Below are positions 34,449-42,671 of a stretch of 64,000 nucleotides of DNA, piece by piece. Position 1 is the first letter of the stretch. Each line of letters starts with the position of its first letter. The position numbers and the translations under genes were made by a program. The stretch spans positions 34,516 to 98,515 of the forward strand of contig CAZUXW010000003.1 in assembly GCA_964624625.1 (NCBI GenBank), read 5' to 3'. Origin of the DNA: PALSA-1180 sp964624625 (GTDB lineage Bacteria; Oederibacteriota; Muellerivitia; Muellerivitales; Muellerivitaceae). Under the pieces are notes generated by a model. The model made no database searches. It had not been told where the DNA came from and was given only the letters and a program-made list of their open reading frames with translations.

Positions 34449-34470
34449 GGAGGATTATTGTAACCATCGA

Positions 34471-35304
34471 TCACGGGGAAAGACCTAGGAAAAACTCCAG
34501 GGTCTTTTGAGCCGCTTCCCTCAGCTCCGGGGTGGGGCCTTTGAAAGGATGGGTACTGTTGAACTTGTGATTGGCCTGGGCCAGGATCACTAATTGGGAT
34601 TTCGGATAAACCGCCGCCAAGCTTTCGGATTCCTCCACGGGAACACTATCGTCCTCCGAACCATGGAGTAACAGGACCGGAATGGACAGGTTATGGAGGG
34701 CGGTGGGCAAGTCCCCCCTTTTCCCCCATTTTTCCGCGTCATCCAGAAAATCGACCCCCACTTTCAGCCTTTGACCGGTTCGAGAACTTTCGAGGATCGA
34801 AAAACCCTGTTTCCTCCAGGCTTGTTTCACCTCATACATATACCGGTTCACCCGGCTGATGGTCGCCCAGGTCGCGACCGCTGAAACCCGGGGTTGACCC
34901 ATGGCGGCCAACAGGCAAACGCCCCCGCCCCGGGAGTGGCCCCAAAGGAAATATTTCGGGGAGGCGGGAAGGTCCGGTTCCAGTTTTCCCTGGGCCAGCG
35001 CCGCCAACAAGAAGCGGCAATCCTCCACTTGCTTTGAAATGGTATCCGTTTGAAAGGCCTCCATTTCCTCGAAGGGGCCGTCCGTCCTGGGACCCATTCC
35101 CGATCCGGAGAAATTAAAACGCACCGCCGGAAACCCTTGTTCCGCGAAATAACAAGCCAGCCAAGGAAAAAAAGCCCAGTCCTTGAAACCTAAAAGCCCG
35201 TGGGCCATGAGGATCGGGGGAAATTTTATTTTTTCGGGAAGCGTGAGGGTTCCCCAGATGTCCCTGGAGGGACCCTTCTCGAGGCAAAAATCGACGGTTC
35301 TCAA
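34471..35304 (-). CDS. Alpha/beta hydrolase
   Basis: A 277-residue serine hydrolase. The oxyanion segment is MAHGLLGFKDW. The nucleophile elbow GHSRGGG lies after KYFLW. The acid is in LLHGSEDDSVP, and the catalytic His in LAQANHKFNSTHPF. The substrate is unknown; dienelactone-hydrolase-like or acyl esterase activity is possible. The start is probably TTG 35304, five bases after the mscL stop, with no clear ribosome site of its own, so it likely depends on coupling to mscL translation. Confidence 0.87.
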   Translation of the reverse strand: MRTVDFCLEKGPSRDIWGTLTLPEKIKFPPILMAHGLLGFKDWAFFPWLACYFAEQGFPAVRFNFSGSGMGPRTDGPFEEMEAFQTDTISKQVEDCRFLLAALAQGKLEPDLPASPKYFLWGHSRGGGVCLLAAMGQPRVSAVATWATISRVNRYMYEVKQAWRKQGFSILESSRTGQRLKVGVDFLDDAEKWGKRGDLPTALHNLSIPVLLLHGSEDDSVPVEESESLAAVYPKSQLVILAQANHKFNSTHPFKGPTPELREAAQKTLEFFLGLSP

Positions 35305-35309
35305 TAAAT

Positions 35310-35726
35310 TTATTTCTTTTTCAAGAGGTCGCGGATCTCAGAAAGGATCTCTTCCTGTCGGGTGGGCGCCGCGGGGGGAGCCGGTTCCTCGGCGGCCTTG
35401 CGGTTCATGCGATTGATGCCCTTCACCAGCAGGAAAACGGCGAAAGCGATGATGGTGAAATCCACCAGCGATTGGATGAAATTTCCCAGGTTCAGGGTTA
35501 CCGGGGCGTGGGTCTTCCCGGCCGCGTCCACCAGGGCTTCCTTTAAAACGATTTTGATGTCCGTGAAATTAAGGCCCCCGATGAGAAGGCCCAAAGGCGG
35601 CATGAGGACGTCCGCCACGATCGAGGAGACGACCTTTCCGAAAGCCCCGCCGATGATGATACCCACCGCCAGATCCATCATATTGCCCTTCACGGCGAAT
35701 TCCTTGAATTCCTTGACCATGCTCAT
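35310..35726 (-). CDS. mscL: Large-conductance mechanosensitive channel MscL
   Basis: A 138-residue channel that opens under membrane tension to release solutes in hypo-osmotic shock. The N-terminal helix and pore-lining TM1 are present: KEFKEFAVKGNMMDLAVGIIIGGAFGKVVSS, with the Gly/Ala-rich constriction. TM2 reads FTIIAFAVFLLVKGINR, and the cytoplasmic helix ends with EEILSEIRDLLKKK. AAGGAG lies before ATG 35726. It is followed by the hydrolase gene with only five bases between. Confidence 0.97.
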   Translation of the reverse strand: MSMVKEFKEFAVKGNMMDLAVGIIIGGAFGKVVSSIVADVLMPPLGLLIGGLNFTDIKIVLKEALVDAAGKTHAPVTLNLGNFIQSLVDFTIIAFAVFLLVKGINRMNRKAAEEPAPPAAPTRQEEILSEIRDLLKKK

Positions 35727-35778
35727 GGAGCGCTCCTTTTATTTTATGGGTTGATTTTTTTAAGCCCGCCGCCATTTT

Positions 35779-36657
35779 CTACAGCAATGAAAAAGCAACT
35801 CCCAGCCCGAGTGTTTCCTTGATCTGCCAGCCGTTATAAATGACTTTATCGAAGCGGAAATCATCTTCCATGTTCACGCTGATGATTTTATTCAGACTGA
35901 GGGTCAATAAGTTATCCCATTCCACGACGGTGCGGTCAATGTCCTTGCCGTTCCAAAACATGTCCAGTTTCGAGTTGAAATTGGAGTTGGAGGATAGTTT
36001 CAAATTGAGCTCCGATACCGAACTCACCCCCAACTCCGTGAGGACCTTCTCGACCACCCCCGTGTCGGGATTCACCGTGTAAATGCCAGCGTATTGATTG
36101 GCCACGGTTTCCTTCAGGGCCAACCCCAATCGGGTGTTGAAAACCTGGTCGGGAACAAATTTCAACCCCGCTGTTTCGGTGAAGTAGCCCGGATCCAAGA
36201 AAGCCGAGGTTGGAACCGCCGTTCCGGTAGAGTAGTTAAAACCCGTGTCAAACTGGGTTTTCGCCGCCAGGGAAACGAAAGGGTTGACCTGGGGCCAAGT
36301 TTTCCAGGAAAAGACGCTTTCCAGATTGATTCCATCCGCGGACTTGCGGGTTCCCTGTCCATCCACGAAGGTCATTCCATATTCCATTTTCAAGCTGTTC
36401 GACCAATTGTCCGCCGGGGCATCCTTCTCCAACTTGGCGTTTAAACCCGCCTGCCAGGAAATAAAATTGGTCCCCCCCTGCTGCCAATTGTCGAAGGAGG
36501 CTTGGTTGAGGTTTAAATTGGCGGTCACCTGCTGCTTCCACCCGCTCGTCACGGGCGCGGCGACCTCCGAGACGGCGGCTGTTTCAGTTTTTTCCTCGGC
36601 CCAGGAAGATCCCATCGCCAAAAAAAATAAGGCCATTAACCAAAATCCAAATTTCAT
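35779..36657 (-). CDS. DUF3078 outer-membrane-type protein
   Basis: A 292-residue exported protein. Signal peptide: MKFGFWLMALFFLAMGSSWAEE. The mature part starts with WKQQVTANLNLNQASFDNWQQGG, the DUF3078 signature, and continues with alternating short strands (NSLKMEYGMTFVDG, VNPFVSLAAKTQFDTGFNY, LTLSLNKIISVNMEDDF), as expected for a beta-barrel. It ends in hydrophobic ETLGLGVAFSLL. The family is best known from Bacteroidota and has no established function. GGAGG precedes the ATG. Confidence 0.83.
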   Translation of the reverse strand: MKFGFWLMALFFLAMGSSWAEEKTETAAVSEVAAPVTSGWKQQVTANLNLNQASFDNWQQGGTNFISWQAGLNAKLEKDAPADNWSNSLKMEYGMTFVDGQGTRKSADGINLESVFSWKTWPQVNPFVSLAAKTQFDTGFNYSTGTAVPTSAFLDPGYFTETAGLKFVPDQVFNTRLGLALKETVANQYAGIYTVNPDTGVVEKVLTELGVSSVSELNLKLSSNSNFNSKLDMFWNGKDIDRTVVEWDNLLTLSLNKIISVNMEDDFRFDKVIYNGWQIKETLGLGVAFSLL

Positions 36658-36713
36658 GGTTCCTCCATTAAAGTAATTAGACGTGCGCGATCATTTTCAA
36701 GATTCCAGGGTCT

Positions 36714-38840
36714 TCAATTGAAAACTAAGTTTTGAAACCTTCTCCTCTTTTTCAACTCTAACAGATTTTGTGAGGCGGATGTACGATTCACCCTGGAAGA
36801 TAATGCTAGATGAAAATACCTCAACGCGTCGCCCTCTTTTCCTTCATCGACGGACAGAACCCCCAACTCATTATAAAAATGAGCCACTGGATAACCTCGA
36901 CGCAGTCCTTCCAACAAGGCTTCCCGGGCGCGCCCAGTATCCCCTTTTTTAAAATATAAAAACGCCATTCGCGACCAAAAAATCGATTCTAAAAACCGAT
37001 CTTTCTCAAAGACTTGATAATTCTTTAACAAATGGCCGATCATCAAATCCGTTGAGACCTCGTGGTCACGATTCATGTAAAACCAGTTGTTTTCACTGAA
37101 AACGGCGTTAGCCCTGTGCCATCGTTTCAATTCTTGATCCGTAACAGGGTTCCAGGGGATAGAGCCCAACATCATTCCCCCAAAATCGTTGGGGAGCTCG
37201 GGGGAAAGCCAATACCATTCTGAATTCACGAACTTTTCTTTCAAAAACGGCTCATAGTTGGCATTCACCAAGACGGCCGCCATCCCACCGCTTTCCCTCA
37301 AAAACAGTGGATCGCCGTCGCGGTCAAAGGAACAGGCGGCAAATTCCAAAGTGTGATCCGCCTCATTATTGTTCAAACAAATCATGATTTTCATTTTTTC
37401 CCCGCTTTGGGCACTGCTTTCTAAAACCTTGTACGCTTTGGAAAGATCAACGGGAAGCCAGTGCCTCTTATTGGCGATATAGCTATTCCAATCTTGCTGG
37501 GGCACGCAATAGTGATAAATATCCAGCGAGAACGAACTCAAAAAAATAAACATAAAAATCAACCCACGGAATAACCAGCTCTTGGGCCCCGCCGACAACA
37601 ATCGGGCTAGTCCTATGACCGCCGTCAACGCGAAAAGCGGGAGTAACAAAGTCACACGGCTTATCTCGACGAATGAGGTAAGGGCGCCGGGGATAAAAAA
37701 AATAATGCTGGCAAAAAAAATAAACATGGAAATAGGGTGCGACCGCAGCTGCCAAAGTTCCAAAAATCCAATAAAAAGAAGAGAACTCAATACCGGGTTT
37801 AGCATCCCACCCCAGGACGGCCCGAAAGGTGCACTGCCTGAACCGTTCCAGAATAGGGCAGAAAAATATGCCCACGGCGCTGGATTTCCCAAAAGGCTTT
37901 GTAGGTATTCCGTTCCTCCGGTTGAAAGCCTGGCCGAAACCCAGGGTAAAGCCACTAGACAAATAACGGATCCGAACAAAACAAGCTTCTTAAATTCCTT
38001 CCATTTATTCAGGTCTAACCCGAAGGCAACCGAAACGAAAACCAACGCCGCCATAACCGGCCAGGAGGTGTAAGCGTAAAAACCTGCTCCCAAAAATAAA
38101 CCCAAAGTTATTAAATAAATTGACCGGGACTTGCCCGCAACCTTTTGATAGGTCCCTAAAAGATAAAAGCACGCCAGCTCAAACAAAAGAACCATACCTA
38201 CTGATTGACATTGACGGCTAAGAACTAGAAACCAAAAATTGAAACCAAAAAAACATGTCGCGGCCAGAGCTATCGTTTTAGAAAAAAAAGGACGCGCTGC
38301 CGAATAACCCAAAAAAAATAGGGCCGAATAAATCAGGCAGGGATATAACTTTAAGGACCATAAAGAAGGCGGCGTCGCCTTTAAAAATAGGGCCTGCCCC
38401 CAAACCCAAAGACCCTCCACATGTGGCGGACCATATAGAATTCTCCATTCCCCGCGTTGAGCCGTTTCGTTGGCATAGTATCCAAATAATCCCTCATCGG
38501 GTAACGGCCAAAAGGGAACAGATGTTAATTTGTAAAATCTGGTCAAAAAGAAAAGAATTAAAATAAAGCCTAATAACCAAGATGGAACCCGGGGAAATAT
38601 TTCTGATTGGAAAAAGCGGCTGGGCACCTCCAAATTTCCAAACTCCGGGTCCGGGCGGGTCAAAAGAACGGCGGCCGTTATAAATGGAACGATCAAACCG
38701 CCCAAACCGATGAATAATTGTGTCGGAAGAGCGAAGTGAAAATAGGACAATAAAATGTTCGAAGCTATGAAAAAACAGAAATAAATCCAAGGTCGGTACT
38801 CCACCCGGCGGTGGATAATGCCGAAATGAACATGGTTCAT
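36714..38840 (-). CDS. GT-C type membrane glycosyltransferase with TPR-like tail, paralogue C
   Basis: A 708-residue paralogue of the proteins at 22501 and 26135. About ten hydrophobic helices come first, the acidic loop reads FWPLPDEGLFGYYANETAQRG, and the soluble tail contains WYWLSPELPNDFGGMMLGSIP and ends with AREALLEGLRRGYPVAHFYNELGVLSVDEGKEGDALRYF. ATG 38840 overlaps the stop of the DUF255 gene (ATGA); the frame is open further upstream only because it runs through that gene. Its DNA is more AT-rich than its neighbours. Substrates are unknown. Confidence 0.82.
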   Translation of the reverse strand: MNHVHFGIIHRRVEYRPWIYFCFFIASNILLSYFHFALPTQLFIGLGGLIVPFITAAVLLTRPDPEFGNLEVPSRFFQSEIFPRVPSWLLGFILILFFLTRFYKLTSVPFWPLPDEGLFGYYANETAQRGEWRILYGPPHVEGLWVWGQALFLKATPPSLWSLKLYPCLIYSALFFLGYSAARPFFSKTIALAATCFFGFNFWFLVLSRQCQSVGMVLLFELACFYLLGTYQKVAGKSRSIYLITLGLFLGAGFYAYTSWPVMAALVFVSVAFGLDLNKWKEFKKLVLFGSVICLVALPWVSARLSTGGTEYLQSLLGNPAPWAYFSALFWNGSGSAPFGPSWGGMLNPVLSSLLFIGFLELWQLRSHPISMFIFFASIIFFIPGALTSFVEISRVTLLLPLFALTAVIGLARLLSAGPKSWLFRGLIFMFIFLSSFSLDIYHYCVPQQDWNSYIANKRHWLPVDLSKAYKVLESSAQSGEKMKIMICLNNNEADHTLEFAACSFDRDGDPLFLRESGGMAAVLVNANYEPFLKEKFVNSEWYWLSPELPNDFGGMMLGSIPWNPVTDQELKRWHRANAVFSENNWFYMNRDHEVSTDLMIGHLLKNYQVFEKDRFLESIFWSRMAFLYFKKGDTGRAREALLEGLRRGYPVAHFYNELGVLSVDEGKEGDALRYFHLALSSRVNRTSASQNLLELKKRRRFQNLVFN

Positions 38841-40981
38841 GGCTTTTTCAATGCCCATTCCAATGCTTGGCCGGCATCGATCGTCGGCAATTGACACTGA
38901 TAATTTTTGCAAACATAAAAAGTCGGCTTCCCTCCTTGTGAGCGGCGTCCCTCCACCCAAGGAACGAGATCCGCCAGGTCCTTGATTTGCGCGTCTTCGG
39001 CGAAAACCATCACTTTATTCGGCAGGAATGTTTTCCAAATGGTTTTTACCGCGTCTTCCGAATCCTTTTGCGGACCCACCACCAATATCTCGGCCGGACC
39101 GCTGAAATCAAATTGAAATGCCTGGAGCATCAAGGGAAAGTTGGATCCGCCCTTGGCCAGGAGCCCGGCGAAACATCGGAGGATGACGTCCGCCCTGTCC
39201 CGATATTCTTTTTTGCCGGTCAATTCCGCCAAACGGTAATAACTCAAGGCGGCCGAGCTATTGCCGGAAGGAAGAACCCCGTCATAGGCTTCCTTCGTGC
39301 GCGTCAATAATCGGTGCTGGTCTTTTTGATCGCTACCGGTGAAATAAAAAGCCCCGTTCTTCCCGTCCCAAAACCATTTCACCATGTCTTTTTCCAAATC
39401 AACCGCTTTTTTTAAATAAGCGGGATCAAAAGTAGTTTCATAAAGATCCAACTGGGCCGCTTGGAAAAAAGCGTAATCGTCAATGTAGCCTTGGAGTTCC
39501 GCGGGTCCCTGCCGGTAGGAAGCCAGAAGACGGCCCTTCGCGAAAAGGTTGTTCGTGATGAAAGCCGAGGCTTTTTCCGCGGCTTGAAGGTATCGAGGGT
39601 CCCCTAGAACCTGGTAACCATAGGCCAGGGAGGAAATCATCAAACTATTCCAAGCGGTCAAAATTTTATCGTCCAGGTGGGGCCGGATTCTTTTTGTCCT
39701 GGCTTGAAAGATTTTAGCCTTGGCCCCGACAAGCCATTTCTCGTCTTTTCCAACGGTCTTTAAGGCTCCTGGCAAGTCGGTTTTTAAGCGGAGAATATTC
39801 TCGTTATCCTCAAAATTTCCTCCCTCCGTCACGCCGTAAAGCTCGCAAAAGGACGAACCGTCGCTTTCCCCCATGATTTTTTTTATTTCGACCGGCTTCC
39901 AAACGTAAAATTTACCCTCCACTCCCTCGCTATCCGCGTCCTCCGCGCTGTAAAAGCCGCCTTCCGGTCCGGTCATGTCCCTTAGGAGATAAGTGAAGAT
40001 TTCCCCGGCGATCCTGGCATATTCGGATTTACCCGTTACCTGATAAGCTTCCAAATAAACCCTGGAAAGAAGAGCGTTGTCATAAAGCATTTTTTCAAAA
40101 TGGGGTACCAGCCAATGATTGTCAGTGGAATAGCGGGAAAATCCACCTCCCAATTGGTCGTAAATACCTCCTTGGGCCATCTTGTCCAAGGTTAGCTCCA
40201 CCATGGGAAGGATCGACGGATCACCCGACTTTTGTTGAATTCGTAAAAGTAACCCCAATAGCATCGAGGGAGGGAATTTGGGGGCGCTTCGGAAGCCGCC
40301 TTCTTGGGCATCGAAATTATGGGCGCATTCCGCCGCGACTTGATTTAACACCTCCGCGTTGAGGCTCCCCCCCGCGGGACCCTCGCTGGGACGGTTGATC
40401 GCCTCGGCCAATTGTTTTCCCGCCTTTTCGACGTCCTCGGGTTTGTTTTTCCAAACCCTGGCGATATCCGCTAGGACAGTGGGAAAACCGGGGCGGCCAT
40501 AACGTTCATCCGGCGCGAAATAGGTGCCGCCGTAAAAGGGCTTTAAATCCGAGGTCAGGAAAACGTTAAGCGGCCATCCCCCCTGGCCGGTGAGCAGCAT
40601 GACCGCGTTCATGTAAATCTGGTCCACGTCCGGGCGCTCTTCCCGGTCCACCTTGATGCAGACGAAGTTATCGTTCATGATTTTGGCGACGGCCTCGTTC
40701 TCGAAACTCTCCTGTTCCATGACATGGCACCAGTGGCAGGTGGAATATCCGATCGAGAGGAAAATGGGCTTGTTTTCTTTTTTCGATTTTTCAAACGCCT
40801 CTTCCCCGAAGGGATACCAGTCCACCGGATTATGGGCGTGCTGGAGCAGGTAGGGACTTTTCTCGTGGATCAGCCGGTTGGTATGCTTAAAGGTACTTTG
40901 TTCGGATTTGGAACCCATCCACCACCCCAAGACCAGGATTGGTAATAACGGCGCGAACCAACGAATTAACTTTGGTTTCAT
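38837..40981 (-). CDS. DUF255/YyaL-type thioredoxin-domain protein, exported or membrane-anchored
   Basis: A 714-residue protein. Residues about 30-190 form a thioredoxin-like domain with STCHWCHVMEQESFEN (C82, C85) and the family opening NRLIHEKSPYLLQHAHNPVDWYPF. The rest is an alpha/alpha toroid related to glycoside hydrolases, with LLGLLLRIQ, GGGFSRYSTDNHWLVPHFEKMLYDNALL and DKILTAWNSLMISSLA. YyaL-type proteins are usually cytosolic, but this one has an N-terminal hydrophobic segment (IRWFAPLLPILVLGWWMG) that would anchor or export it. TGAGGC precedes the ATG. It is coupled to GT-C paralogue C. Confidence 0.87.
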   Translation of the reverse strand: MKPKLIRWFAPLLPILVLGWWMGSKSEQSTFKHTNRLIHEKSPYLLQHAHNPVDWYPFGEEAFEKSKKENKPIFLSIGYSTCHWCHVMEQESFENEAVAKIMNDNFVCIKVDREERPDVDQIYMNAVMLLTGQGGWPLNVFLTSDLKPFYGGTYFAPDERYGRPGFPTVLADIARVWKNKPEDVEKAGKQLAEAINRPSEGPAGGSLNAEVLNQVAAECAHNFDAQEGGFRSAPKFPPSMLLGLLLRIQQKSGDPSILPMVELTLDKMAQGGIYDQLGGGFSRYSTDNHWLVPHFEKMLYDNALLSRVYLEAYQVTGKSEYARIAGEIFTYLLRDMTGPEGGFYSAEDADSEGVEGKFYVWKPVEIKKIMGESDGSSFCELYGVTEGGNFEDNENILRLKTDLPGALKTVGKDEKWLVGAKAKIFQARTKRIRPHLDDKILTAWNSLMISSLAYGYQVLGDPRYLQAAEKASAFITNNLFAKGRLLASYRQGPAELQGYIDDYAFFQAAQLDLYETTFDPAYLKKAVDLEKDMVKWFWDGKNGAFYFTGSDQKDQHRLLTRTKEAYDGVLPSGNSSAALSYYRLAELTGKKEYRDRADVILRCFAGLLAKGGSNFPLMLQAFQFDFSGPAEILVVGPQKDSEDAVKTIWKTFLPNKVMVFAEDAQIKDLADLVPWVEGRRSQGGKPTFYVCKNYQCQLPTIDAGQALEWALKKP

Positions 40982-41035
40982 GTCGCCTCAGCTTGCCGGA
41001 AAGAAATAGGAGAATCAAGCGTCCCCTAAAATAAC

Positions 41036-41065
41036 AGCGGGGGACGGATATTACCGTCCCCCGCT
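41036..41065 (-). terminator. Strong hairpin after the trmL-RDD pair
   Basis: AGCGGGGGACGG (41036-41047), loop ATATTA, CCGTCCCCCGCT (41054-41065): a perfect 12-bp stem. On the minus strand it follows the RDD stop codon and is trailed by GTTATTTTA, a moderately T-rich run. It separates this pair from the DUF255 gene downstream. Confidence 0.7.
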
Positions 41066-41094
41066 CAAGCCCTTGTTGGGGCTGAGTTTAAAAG

Positions 41095-41445
41095 TTAAGC
41101 TTCCACCACGAAAGTATCGGCGATTTTGTCGTGCCAGGTCTGGGATTTTTCGTCCCAAAGCATCCAAAAATAGCCCAGGGCCAGGGGTATCCCGGAAAGA
41201 ATCCGGCTGATGGCCCGGATAAAGGATTTTAACCAGTCTAAGGATTCCCCGGTCGTGGTGACCACTTTAATTCCCATGATTTTTTTACCGATGGTTTGGC
41301 CGTTCCATTGGGAAATGAGGATCGTCTCATAAATGATGTCGAGAAACCCGAATGTTCCGATTTTCAAAACGATTCCGATGCCGCCAAACAAAAGACCGTC
41401 AATCAAAACCGCTAAAAATCTTTTTAAAAACCCGGCCTTTTTCAT
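41095..41445 (-). CDS. RDD family membrane protein
   Basis: A 116-residue protein with three hydrophobic segments and RDD-family landmarks: GFLKRFLAVLIDGLLFGG (the R...D pair), NGQTIGKKIMGIKVV, a short LDWLKSFIRAISRIL helix, and DEKSQTWHDKIADTFVV. RDD proteins are poorly characterised; some are implicated in ion transport. The start ATG overlaps the trmL stop (41442-41445). Confidence 0.87.
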   Translation of the reverse strand: MKKAGFLKRFLAVLIDGLLFGGIGIVLKIGTFGFLDIIYETILISQWNGQTIGKKIMGIKVVTTTGESLDWLKSFIRAISRILSGIPLALGYFWMLWDEKSQTWHDKIADTFVVEA

Positions 41446-41909
41446 TTTTTCCCCCTTGCTTGAGTTTGTCGTAAACCCTCATACAATACGATTCCCACGG
41501 CCGTTGAAAGATTCAAACTCCGAATGCCCTCTTCCAATTGGGGAATACGATACATCTTTTCCCGGTAGTCCTCGTAGAATTTTTTGGGAAACCCCGCCGT
41601 TTCCTTGCCGAAAACCAGGTAAGCCTCCTCCGGAAAGGACGCGTCCCAAAGACCCGCCTTTCCTTTCGTGGAAAAGAAAAAAAGCGGCGCTTCCGGTGCG
41701 AGGGTTTCCAGGAACCCCTCCCAGCTCTCATGGCGGCGCAGAATGACCTTGTCCCAATAGTCCAGGCCGGCCCTTTCCACCTGCTTGTCATCCAAGTGGA
41801 AGCCAAGCCGTCCCACCAGGTGGAGTTCCGCCCCCGCGCCCAGGCAAGTCCGGCCGATATTACCCGTGTTCCAGGGAATTTCCGGCTCGATTAAAACCAC
41901 ATGAAACAT
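41442..41909 (-). CDS. trmL: tRNA (cytidine/uridine-2'-O)-methyltransferase TrmL
   Basis: A 155-residue SPOUT-fold methyltransferase that modifies ribose 34 of leucine tRNAs. Motifs in order: VVLIEPEIPWNTGNIGRTC, LDYWDKV, LVFGKETAGFP (motif 2) and RSLNLSTAVGIVLYEGLRQ (motif 3, the SAM knot). GGAGG lies six bases before ATG 41909; a longer frame to 41945 would read into the hairpin repeat. It is coupled to the RDD gene by a four-base overlap. Confidence 0.94.
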   Translation of the reverse strand: MFHVVLIEPEIPWNTGNIGRTCLGAGAELHLVGRLGFHLDDKQVERAGLDYWDKVILRRHESWEGFLETLAPEAPLFFFSTKGKAGLWDASFPEEAYLVFGKETAGFPKKFYEDYREKMYRIPQLEEGIRSLNLSTAVGIVLYEGLRQTQARGKK

Positions 41910-41925
41910 ATCAAACCTCCATCGA

Positions 41926-42047
41926 TTGAACCACCAAGACACCAAGGCACCAAGGCACCAAGTAAACCTAAAACTTGTTAAAAGGGTTTATTTTCCAGTT
42001 TTTAAAAAAGAATTAATTTCGTCTTACTTGGTGTCTTGGTGGTTCAA
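41926..42047. repeat. Long hairpin repeat 1 (CACCAAG class)
   Basis: TTGAACCACCAAGACACCAAG (41926-41946) pairs perfectly over 21 bases with 42027-42047. Inside the left arm the unit GGCACCAA is tandemly repeated. It fills the whole space between the trmL start and the upstream lipoprotein stop. Confidence 0.85.
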
Positions 42048-42053
42048 ATTTCC

Positions 42054-42659
42054 TCAGGGTGCGGCGTAGGCGGCGTAAAAGGTTTCCCGGTGCGTGATCT
42101 TCCGGCCCGTCGCGGGATCGGTCGCCACCCGTTCGTTATGCTTGTCCCCGATAAAACTAAAGGACCTCCGCCGCAAAATCGGCGGTTTCCGGCTTTCCGA
42201 AGCGTCGATATAGGTTACGACCCAATCCTTGAAACTTTCCACCAGCCCCGCGTGGGTGAAGACATCCTTGTCATTGATGTGGCCGTCATGGTTGATGTCG
42301 TAAGTTTTGTTGAAGATAAGGATGTCCCCGGGCTGGATGTCGGCGGCTTTTTTTCGCCGGGTCTTTTTCTGGGTCAGGAAATAGTTCAAGTCATAAACCA
42401 GGTTGTGGTTGTACTTGCGGCGGTTTAAAAAGGCGTTCATGCTTCCCGAATGGTAACAGGCCAGCACGAAATGCGAGCAGTCCATATGCCAATCGGGGTT
42501 ATGGTTCAGCATATTTTGGGCGTTGCGAATCGCCTCTTCCGGGGAAGCCGTCGGTCCGTCCTCGATCAAGGCATGGGGGGAAGTCGTGGCGCATCCCCCG
42601 CAAAAGGCCGCCAAAATGCCGAGGGATAAAAAGCACCCGAGAAATCGAAAACGCGTCAT
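42054..42659 (-). CDS. NlpC/P60-like lipoprotein with an EF-hand-type loop
   Basis: A 201-residue exported protein. The leader ends near LAAFCGGC (Cys 23), a plausible though imperfect lipobox. A probable Cys-His hydrolase core follows: C61 in WHMDCSHFVLACYHSG, like the DCSGFV nucleophile motif of NlpC/P60 enzymes, and H136 in VFTHAGLVESF. Between them, DINHDGHINDKD (121-132) has acidic and Asn ligands at positions 1, 3, 5 and 12 plus Gly 6 and Ile 8, matching an EF-hand or dockerin calcium loop. It may cleave cell-wall peptides in a calcium-dependent way. AGGGAGG precedes the ATG. It follows mprF by 12 bases. Confidence 0.72.
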   Translation of the reverse strand: MTRFRFLGCFLSLGILAAFCGGCATTSPHALIEDGPTASPEEAIRNAQNMLNHNPDWHMDCSHFVLACYHSGSMNAFLNRRKYNHNLVYDLNYFLTQKKTRRKKAADIQPGDILIFNKTYDINHDGHINDKDVFTHAGLVESFKDWVVTYIDASESRKPPILRRRSFSFIGDKHNERVATDPATGRKITHRETFYAAYAAP

Positions 42660-42671
42660 CCTTGCCCTCCC

